Of a DNA stretch of 11,208 nt, positions 7,074-11,208 are shown piece by piece. Positions within the stretch are counted from its first letter, which is position 1; every line of letters begins with the position of its first letter. The position numbers and the translations under genes were made by a program. Below the pieces are notes generated by a model, which had not been told where the DNA came from, did not search any database, and saw nothing but the letters and a program-made list of their open reading frames with translations. Source of the stretch: an uncultured Blautia sp. (GTDB lineage Bacteria; Bacillota; Clostridia; Lachnospirales; Lachnospiraceae); contig URWL01000033.1 of NCBI GenBank assembly GCA_900551465.1, positions 1 to 11,208 on the forward strand. Direction: 5' to 3'.

Positions 7074-7388
7074 TTACACTCCCATCAAAAAAAAGCCCAG
7101 CCATCCCACCATAAGGATTCCATTCAAAATAGAACCCACAATACTGGTATGATGCATACGCTTTTCCTCCGAAAAACTGGAAAGTCCCATAATAAATCCA
7201 TAAACAGAAAGCATTGCGGCAAAAAGACAGATTCCGCCCACAATAAATCCATACTTTCCATTCAGTCCATACGCTGTAAAGACAGCTGTCAAAAACAGAA
7301 AAAGAGAAGCAGCTGCCAGCCACACTGACAGCTTTCCCTTCTCTGCTTCTTTTGTTTTTGTAAATGAATATCTATATCTTTTCGCCAT
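7074..7388 (-). CDS. Small three-helix membrane protein, possibly DUF6142-like
   Basis: A 104-residue protein with a basic, soluble N-terminus (MAKRYRYSFTKTKEAEKGK, 1-19) and three likely membrane helices at about 21-41, 46-70 and 82-103. A short charged loop, SSFSEEKRMHHTS (70-82), lies between helices two and three. I recall proteins of this size and layout in Lachnospiraceae carried under DUF6142 (sometimes loosely labelled calcium:proton exchanger), but that match is from memory and no transport residues are visible. The ATG at 7388 lies inside the end of the VanZ gene, overlapping it by 17 nt, with AGGAG 8 bases upstream; the next gene starts 3 bp after its stop. Such close packing argues for a common transcript. 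Function unknown. Confidence 0.8.
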   Translation of the reverse strand: MAKRYRYSFTKTKEAEKGKLSVWLAAASLFLFLTAVFTAYGLNGKYGFIVGGICLFAAMLSVYGFIMGLSSFSEEKRMHHTSIVGSILNGILMVGWLGFFLMGV

Positions 7389-7845
7389 AGTGTTTTCTCC
7401 TCAGGTGATCACAGACGGCAAACAGCAGATAACCTGCTGCCGCCCCTGCCGTATTTAAAATCAGATCGTCCACATCAAAACATCCTACCTTTGTTACAAG
7501 CTGGATGGTCTCCACACAAAAACTCAGGCAAAATCCGGACAAAACGATCAGGAATCCGCTGCGCCATCTCCGGCTGATGACCGGCAGGATAAACCCGAAA
7601 GGAATGAATCCTATTACATTCCCGAAAACATTCAAAAAAAAGGCAGACAGACCTACCTGTCCTCTGTAGACCCAGAATCTCCGGATCTCTGCAAAAGGTT
7701 TTAAATTGTATCTGTACACACTTTCTTCCCCTGGCATACGTCCATATCCTTCTGAAAAAAACAGCACATAGCTTAAAAGCAGTACATATACAATGAATAA
7801 TATAACTCCCATCTGCCTGATCTTACGCTTTGTTTCCTTACTCAA
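7372..7845 (-). CDS. VanZ-family membrane protein
   Basis: A 157-residue integral membrane protein with four likely helices at about 12-30, 69-89, 96-116 and 128-146. The VanZ-family signatures are clear: YNLKPF (46-51) in the first outer loop, NVFGNVIGFIPFGFILP (72-88), ETIQL (112-116) and FDVDDLILNTAGAAAGY (123-139). VanZ itself gives low-level teicoplanin resistance, but most family members are chromosomal proteins of unknown role, and nothing else here suggests a van cluster. The start is uncertain. The first possible codon after the in-frame stop is TTG at 7845-7843, which gives a basic leader (MSKETKRKIRQ) typical of the family but has no clear ribosome site. The alternative is ATG at codon 12 (7812), at the very edge of helix one. 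The TTG is 9 bp behind the mini-protein stop, so translation by coupling is plausible. Confidence 0.85.
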   Translation of the reverse strand: MSKETKRKIRQMGVILFIVYVLLLSYVLFFSEGYGRMPGEESVYRYNLKPFAEIRRFWVYRGQVGLSAFFLNVFGNVIGFIPFGFILPVISRRWRSGFLIVLSGFCLSFCVETIQLVTKVGCFDVDDLILNTAGAAAGYLLFAVCDHLRRKHYGEKI

Positions 7846-7854
7846 TTTCTGCTG

Positions 7855-8007
7855 TCAGATCAGAATTTCTGATCTTCTTTTAAGAAGTCTCGCACCGCCA
7901 ACGATCAAGAGAACGCCGGCTGCAATACCTGTCACCAGGGTGATAATGCCCACTGCCAGATTGCAGGCTCCTGTTCTTGTTATGGTTTTATAGATCTTTT
8001 CGTTCAC
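7855..8007 (-). CDS. 50-residue single-helix membrane mini-protein downstream of pyrE
   Basis: I do not recognise a named family. The product starts MNEKIYKTITRTGAC, continues with one hydrophobic helix at about 16-39 (NLAVGIITLVTG, IAAGVLLIVGGA) and ends with a basic tail, RLLKRRSEILI. The helix contains a GxxxG motif (G27-G31) and a glycine pair at 37-38, features often used for helix packing. The C-terminal RLLKRR suggests a cytoplasmic tail. Evidence that it is real: GTG start at 8007 with a full AGGAGG 7 bases upstream, that ribosome site overlaps the pyrE stop (TAGGAGG), the 50-codon frame fills the pyrE-VanZ gap exactly, and the next gene starts 9 bp after its TGA. It may act with VanZ and the three-helix protein that follow it, but that is inference from position only. 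Confidence 0.75.
   Translation of the reverse strand: MNEKIYKTITRTGACNLAVGIITLVTGIAAGVLLIVGGARLLKRRSEILI
7857..7875. repeat. 19-bp near-perfect palindrome at the 3' end of the mini-protein gene
   Basis: The plus strand reads AGATCAGAA, T, TTCTGATCT: two perfect 9-base arms around a single base. It covers the last codons of the mini-protein and ends 12 bases before the VanZ TTG start. In RNA it can form a 7-bp stem with a 5-base loop next to the VanZ initiation region; as DNA it looks like a dimeric operator site. On the minus strand no T run follows, so it is not a terminator for this operon. Confidence 0.55.
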
Positions 8008-8014
8008 GGAAAAA

Positions 8015-8021
8015 CCTCCTA
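8015..8021 (-). promoter_or_regulatory. Ribosome binding site overlapping the pyrE stop, for the mini-protein
   Basis: The minus strand reads TAGGAGG, where TAG is the pyrE stop codon, followed by 7 bases and GTG. A perfect AGGAGG at correct spacing is the main reason to accept the 50-codon frame and its GTG start. Confidence 0.8.
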
Positions 8022-8699
8022 TTTCACTCCATACTGGCGATAATAATCATCAATAGCTGCTTTAACAGCGTCATCAATGATCACCTGTCCATTGATCTCT
8101 TTATTATAAAGATATTCTGTCACTTCTGCCATATCTACGATTGCAGCAGTTTCAAATCCATACAGATCTCTGACTTCATCAAGGGCACACTTTTTGCCTC
8201 CCTTGCCTACTTCCATACGGTTCAGGGATACCATAAGACCCACGATGGTCACATCTGCAGCTCCTTTTACCTTAGGAACGGTTTCTTCCATAGATTTACC
8301 GGAAGTAGTTACATCTTCAATCATAATAACACGGTCGCCATCTTTCAGAGTACTGCCCAAAAAGCTGCCTTTATCTGCGCCATGATCCTTTTCTTCTTTA
8401 CGGTCAGAGCAGTAACGTACCTCCTTGCCGTAAAGTTCACTGTACGCAATAGCAGTTACAACACTTAACGGAATTCCCTTATAAGCAGGTCCAAATAATA
8501 CATCAAAATCATCCCCATATTTATCATGGATTGCCTTTGCGTAATATTCCCCCAGTTTTTTCAGCTGAGAACCTGTTACATAACCGCCGGCATTCATAAA
8601 AAACGGAGATTTTCTTCCGCTTTTCAAGGTAAACTCTCCAAATTTCAAAACCTTGCTGTCTACCATAAATTGAATAAATTCCTGTTTATACTGTTCCAT
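8019..8699 (-). CDS. pyrE: Orotate phosphoribosyltransferase
   Basis: PyrE adds phosphoribose from PRPP to orotate, giving OMP, the fifth step of UMP synthesis; it acts as a cytoplasmic dimer. The protein has 226 residues, normal for the family. Visible elements are LKSGRKSPFFMNAG (25-38) in the orotate site, FGPAYKGIPL (69-78), the mobile catalytic loop CSDRKEEKDHGADKGSFLG (97-115) with R100, K101, K104 and H106, and the PRPP loop VIMIEDVTTSGKS (124-136). The ATG at 8699 has GGAGG about 10 bases upstream. A strong promoter lies just upstream, so pyrE can be expressed apart from pyrKD, from which it is separated by the MATE gene. pyrF is not next to it. Its stop codon forms part of the ribosome site of the mini-protein gene. 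Confidence 0.98.
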   Translation of the reverse strand: MEQYKQEFIQFMVDSKVLKFGEFTLKSGRKSPFFMNAGGYVTGSQLKKLGEYYAKAIHDKYGDDFDVLFGPAYKGIPLSVVTAIAYSELYGKEVRYCSDRKEEKDHGADKGSFLGSTLKDGDRVIMIEDVTTSGKSMEETVPKVKGAADVTIVGLMVSLNRMEVGKGGKKCALDEVRDLYGFETAAIVDMAEVTEYLYNKEINGQVIIDDAVKAAIDDYYRQYGVK

Positions 8700-8712
8700 A
8701 TCTCTTTAACCT

Positions 8713-8731
8713 CCGTTTTACGGGCAAGCCC
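8713..8731 (-). promoter_or_regulatory. Overlapping small hairpins in the pyrE leader
   Basis: The predicted leader (about 8753-8700) contains GGGCTTGCCC (8731-8722), able to form a GGG/CCC stem with a CUUG tetraloop, and the overlapping CCGTAAAACGG (8723-8713), whose second arm covers part of the GGAGG ribosome site (8714-8710). The two cannot form together, so a switch is imaginable. The stems are only three pairs each. I see no PyrR-type recognition hairpin or terminator. Weak evidence. Confidence 0.25.
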
Positions 8732-8759
8732 TTTTCATTTTCTTGATCTTACTGTTTTC

Positions 8760-8788
8760 ATTCTATCACATTCACTATTGTTTTTCAA
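8760..8788 (-). promoter_or_regulatory. Sigma-A type promoter of pyrE
   Basis: The minus strand carries TTGAAA (8788-8783, five of six) as the -35 and TAGAAT (8765-8760, five of six) as the -10, with a 17-base spacer and an extended -10 (TGA just before TAGAAT). Start of transcription is expected near 8753, giving a leader of roughly 54 nt. It begins 12 bases behind the MATE stop codon. No terminator is visible after the MATE gene, so read-through is also possible. Confidence 0.75.
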
Positions 8789-8799
8789 TGAATGGATTC

Positions 8800-10155
8800 T
8801 TATTGTATCAGGCTCTGTTTTTTATATTTTTTCATTACATAGTAATAATAAGGAATAAGAGGGATCAAAGCTGCGATCCAGGCCATAGGGTCTGCAAGGC
8901 ATACTCCTGTAAAGCTTGTTTTTCCTGCCACCAGAAAAACGATCGCGGCTCTGGCAACCAGTTCAAACACTCCTCCCAGCATGGGAACCAGACCATATCC
9001 CATTCCCTGAAGTGCATTTCGAAAAAGAAAAATAGTGCAAAGGAACGGATATGCCCAAAATACCGTCCTGAAATATGTAACCGACACTGCCACCACTTCT
9101 GTCTCTGAAGGACTGATAAAAAGATAGGTAAAATATTTTCCAAAGAAATACATCAGAACCATCTCTATCACACTCCATACCAGAAGCATGATCCAGGAAT
9201 ACCGGACACCTTCACGTACACGATCCATACGTCCCGCTCCCCGGTTCTGTCCCACATATGTAGCTATGGTCGCTCCCAAAGAAACTGCCACCATAGTGAT
9301 AATATTCTGAATTTTTCCGGCAGCAGAAAATCCCGCCATATGCACTGCTCCATAAACATTTACCGCTCCCTGGACAATAATTGTTCCAATAGCTGTAATG
9401 GAAAACTGCAGTGCCATAGGAATGCCCAGAGCCATCAATTTGCCGAAACTTCCTTTTCTCAGTTCAAAATTCTTTTTCTCCAGATGAAGGATCGGATATT
9501 TCTTCACTATATAAATCAGACAGCATATTGCTGAAATTGCCTGGGCGACTACTGTTGCATAAGCGCAGCCTTCTACTCCCATTCCAAAAAATTTAATCAG
9601 GACTACATCCAGTATTACATTGATCACAGCAGAAATAATCAGGAAATATAACGGAGATTTCGAATCACCCAATGCACGAAGGAAGGCCGCCAGAGAATTA
9701 TAAGCTGCAGTAACAATAAGACCTGCATAAATAATCCCCATATATGCCATAACATCTCCCATAAGGTCTTCCGGAGAATTCATCAACCTCAGAATAGGCT
9801 CGTTCAGCGCCAGAAGCCCCACTGTCATCACTACTGTAAATCCAGCCATCAGATAAATTGACATTGCTACATAATGACGCATATCATCATATTTTTTTGC
9901 GCCGAACATCTGTGAGACAATGATCGCAAATCCACTGCTGAGTCCATTCAGCCATCCGGTCACAAAAAACATCAAAGATCCAGTACTTCCAATTGCCGCC
10001 AGTGCATCTACACCAATGAACTGTCCAGCCACAATAGAATCTGCAATATTATAAAACTGCTGAAATACATTTCCAAGAAACATAGGGATCATAAACCAGA
10101 TGATCAGCTTCACTGGATTCCCCACGGTCATATCACTTGTTCTGTCTTTTTTCAT
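8800..10155 (-). CDS. MATE-family efflux transporter (DinF/NorM type)
   Basis: MATE proteins export drugs, dyes or metabolites in exchange for Na+ or H+. This one has 451 residues and about 12 hydrophobic helices in two halves (roughly 15-218 and 236-440), joined by the charged stretch LEKKNFELRKGS (225-236). Family motifs are AGQFIGVDALAAIGSTGSL (43-61), IVSQMFGAKKYDDMRH (79-94), RALGDSKSPLYF (160-171), ATYVGQNRGAGRMDRVREG (298-316) and FRNALQGMGYGLVPM (378-392). The pattern looks more like the DinF-type group than classic NorM, but the substrate and coupling ion cannot be read. The ATG at 10155 has GAGGAG 8 bases upstream. It sits between pyrD and pyrE, behind a strong terminator, and is followed by the pyrE promoter, so it may be an insertion into an ancestral pyr cluster or simply a separately expressed gene. 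Confidence 0.95.
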   Translation of the reverse strand: MKKDRTSDMTVGNPVKLIIWFMIPMFLGNVFQQFYNIADSIVAGQFIGVDALAAIGSTGSLMFFVTGWLNGLSSGFAIIVSQMFGAKKYDDMRHYVAMSIYLMAGFTVVMTVGLLALNEPILRLMNSPEDLMGDVMAYMGIIYAGLIVTAAYNSLAAFLRALGDSKSPLYFLIISAVINVILDVVLIKFFGMGVEGCAYATVVAQAISAICCLIYIVKKYPILHLEKKNFELRKGSFGKLMALGIPMALQFSITAIGTIIVQGAVNVYGAVHMAGFSAAGKIQNIITMVAVSLGATIATYVGQNRGAGRMDRVREGVRYSWIMLLVWSVIEMVLMYFFGKYFTYLFISPSETEVVAVSVTYFRTVFWAYPFLCTIFLFRNALQGMGYGLVPMLGGVFELVARAAIVFLVAGKTSFTGVCLADPMAWIAALIPLIPYYYYVMKKYKKQSLIQ

Positions 10156-10170
10156 TTATTTATCTCCTCG

Positions 10171-10232
10171 AAAAAAGGGTCTGCTGTAATTATATACCCG
10201 GATCATTCCGGTTATACTTTACAGCAGCCCCC
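10171..10232 (-). terminator. Intrinsic terminator of the pyrK-pyrD operon
   Basis: The minus strand has GGGGGCTGCTGTAA (10232-10219) pairing with TTACAGCAGACCC (10189-10177), a 12-pair stem with one internal mismatch, followed at once by TTTTTT (10176-10171). The loop holds a second small stem, CCGG-AATGAT-CCGG (10211-10198), flanked by TATA/TATA. This is a strong Rho-independent terminator for transcripts from pyrD. Its T run ends one base before the MATE ribosome site. On the plus strand there is no T run, so it works one way. Confidence 0.88.
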
Positions 10233-10238
10233 TGTCAC
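10211..10238 (-). promoter_or_regulatory. Candidate MATE promoter embedded in the pyrD terminator
   Basis: GTGACA (10238-10233) and TATAAC (10216-10211) each match the sigma-A boxes at five of six positions, with a 16-base spacer formed by the left arm of the terminator. Initiation near 10204 would fall in the terminator loop, so transcripts from here would carry only the right arm and escape termination. A perfect TATAAT also occurs at 10193-10188 but has no -35 partner. The MATE gene needs a promoter in this 90-bp gap if the terminator is efficient. Confidence 0.45.
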
Positions 10239-10245
10239 TTAAAAA

Positions 10246-11151
10246 TCATTTTACTGCCCCGATCAATTCAGAGATATCTTCCACTTTCTGGCGCTGCATA
10301 AAATCCTCGATCCCGGCCACAACTTCTTCTGTTGCATAAGGATTAAAGAAATTAGCCGTTCCTACTGACACCGCAGTGGCGCCTGCCATCAGAAATTCAA
10401 GAGCATCCTCTGCTGTAGCAATTCCCCCCATTCCAATGATGGGAACCTTAACCGCCTGGGCCACCTGATATACCATACGCACTGCCACAGGTTTTACTGC
10501 CGGTCCGGACATTCCGCCTGTTTTATTTGCCAGAGCAAATGTTCTGCGGTTAATATCAATCTTCATCCCTGTAAGGGTGTTTATCAGCGAAAGTACGTCT
10601 GCACCGCCTGCTTCTGCTGCCTTTGCCATTTCTGTAATATCAGTTACATTTGGACTCAGCTTCATGATCACAGGCTGTTTCGCATACTTCTTCACTTCTT
10701 TCGTAATAGCTTCCAGTGCTTTTGGATCCTGACCAAAAGCAATCCCGCCTTCTTTTACGTTTGGACAGGATACATTGATCTCCAGAAGGTCTACAGATTC
10801 ATTTCCCAGACGTTCTACCACTTCACAATAGTCTTCTGTAGTTTTTCCACAGACATTTACAATGATCCTGGTATTATATTTTTTCAAAAAAGGAATATCT
10901 CTTTCACAGAAAACATCGATTCCAGGATTCTGAAGTCCAATTGCATTCAGCATACCGCTGGGAGTTTCCGCAATCCTGGGAGTAGGATTTCCAGGCCATG
11001 GTACGTTTGCTACACCCTTGGTAACTACTGCACCCAATTTGTTCAGATCCACAAATTCACTGTATTCTGCCCCTGAACCAAAAGTTCCAGAAGCTGTCAT
11101 TACAGGATTTTTAAGTTCCACACCTGCCAGAGTAACGGCTGTTTTTATCAT
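10246..11151 (-). CDS. pyrD: Dihydroorotate dehydrogenase, class 1B catalytic subunit
   Basis: PyrD(B) oxidises dihydroorotate to orotate on FMN and passes electrons through PyrK (FAD, 2Fe-2S) to NAD+, in a cytoplasmic heterotetramer. The protein has 301 residues, the usual class 1B length. Key features are NPVMTASGTFGSG (15-27), the substrate loop AIGLQNPG (70-77), the catalytic cysteine C129 in LEINVSCPNVKEGG (123-136), the FMN contacts VIMKLSPNVTDI (161-172), NKTGGMSGPA (209-218) and IIGMGGIATAEDALEF (238-253). Cysteine rather than serine as the base, together with the upstream pyrK, fixes the class. The ATG overlaps the pyrK stop as ATGA, and GGAGGT lies within the pyrK end. A strong terminator follows the TGA stop, so pyrD is the last gene of its operon here. 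Confidence 0.98.
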   Translation of the reverse strand: MIKTAVTLAGVELKNPVMTASGTFGSGAEYSEFVDLNKLGAVVTKGVANVPWPGNPTPRIAETPSGMLNAIGLQNPGIDVFCERDIPFLKKYNTRIIVNVCGKTTEDYCEVVERLGNESVDLLEINVSCPNVKEGGIAFGQDPKALEAITKEVKKYAKQPVIMKLSPNVTDITEMAKAAEAGGADVLSLINTLTGMKIDINRRTFALANKTGGMSGPAVKPVAVRMVYQVAQAVKVPIIGMGGIATAEDALEFLMAGATAVSVGTANFFNPYATEEVVAGIEDFMQRQKVEDISELIGAVK

Positions 11152-11208
11152 AATTCCACCTCCGTGCTCAAAAATACCGGTCCGTCTTTACAGATACGTT
11201 TATTATGC
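11148..11208 (-). CDS. pyrK: Dihydroorotate dehydrogenase electron-transfer subunit, C-terminal 19 residues; 5' part beyond window
   Basis: The open frame running in from the window edge reads HNKRICKDGPVFLSTEVEL and stops at TGA (11150-11148). The ending matches the PyrK C-terminus, where the cysteine of the C-x-D-G-P-V-F motif is the last of the four 2Fe-2S ligands (compare VCEDGPVF in Lactococcus PyrK). The frame overlaps pyrD by four bases (ATGA). The FAD/NAD domain and the other three cysteines lie outside the window. The identification is firm despite the short length because the motif, the frame and the neighbour all agree. Confidence 0.9.
   Translation of the reverse strand, partial: HNKRICKDGPVFLSTEVEL

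Noticed and set aside
7372..7845. Glycopeptide (teicoplanin) resistance gene
   Set aside because: The protein belongs to the broad VanZ family, but no vanRS, vanHAX or related genes are present; a resistance call would over-read the family name.
7857..7885. Plus-strand terminator formed by the 19-bp palindrome and the following TTCTTTT
   Set aside because: There is no plus-strand gene for it to end, and the T-rich tract is broken; the dyad is better listed as a repeat or possible operator.
1..11208. Mobile element, defence island or biosynthetic cluster
   Set aside because: No transposase, integrase, direct-repeat target sites, CRISPR repeats, reverse transcriptase, nuclease or modular synthase is visible; the content is mainly core metabolism with a few small membrane proteins.

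Overview
The window looks like a piece of a low-to-mid GC Firmicutes chromosome, most likely a Lachnospiraceae-type gut anaerobe (Blautia/Ruminococcus/Dorea-like). The reasons are strong AGGAGG ribosome sites, the NAD-dependent PyrK/PyrD(B) pair, an FprA-type flavodiiron protein, a VanZ protein, and a tightly packed minus-strand layout. The organism call is inference from gene content and style, not from a marker gene. Every gene I can support lies on the minus strand, so the transcription order runs from high to low coordinates.

Layout in transcription order: the last 19 codons of pyrK (off the window edge), pyrD, a strong intrinsic terminator that may carry a promoter inside it, a MATE efflux pump, pyrE with its own good promoter, a 50-codon membrane mini-protein, a VanZ-family protein, a three-helix membrane protein of about 100 residues, an HD-domain nucleotidase-like hydrolase, a large M29-type aminopeptidase with a long N-terminal extension, then (after a consensus promoter) purE, purM, purN, purD, and the first 265 codons of an FprA flavodiiron protein that runs off position 1.

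How the genes work together: pyrK/pyrD (dihydroorotate oxidation) and pyrE (orotate to OMP) belong to UMP synthesis. purE, purM, purN and purD are steps of de novo IMP synthesis; purF, purL, purC and purH are not in the window. The HD hydrolase, by family, would remove phosphate from (deoxy)nucleoside monophosphates, so nucleotide synthesis and possible turnover sit side by side. The membrane trio after pyrE and the aminopeptidase have no obvious metabolic link to nucleotides. The flavodiiron protein fits an anaerobe that must remove O2 or NO. Many junctions are coupled: ATGA overlap at pyrK/pyrD, a 7-nt overlap at purM/purN, a 17-nt overlap at VanZ/three-helix protein, and stop codons embedded in the next ribosome site at pyrE/mini-protein, purN/purD and purD/fprA.

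No stretch of 300 bases lacks a gene. The longest gaps are 4302-4412 (purE promoter), 8700-8799 (pyrE promoter and leader) and 10156-10245 (terminator and possible MATE promoter). I see no RNA gene, riboswitch, CRISPR array, insertion sequence or att site. I do not see a clearly new multi-gene system. The most interesting items are the unannotated-size mini-protein after pyrE, the promoter-inside-terminator arrangement before the MATE gene, and the extended M29 peptidase.
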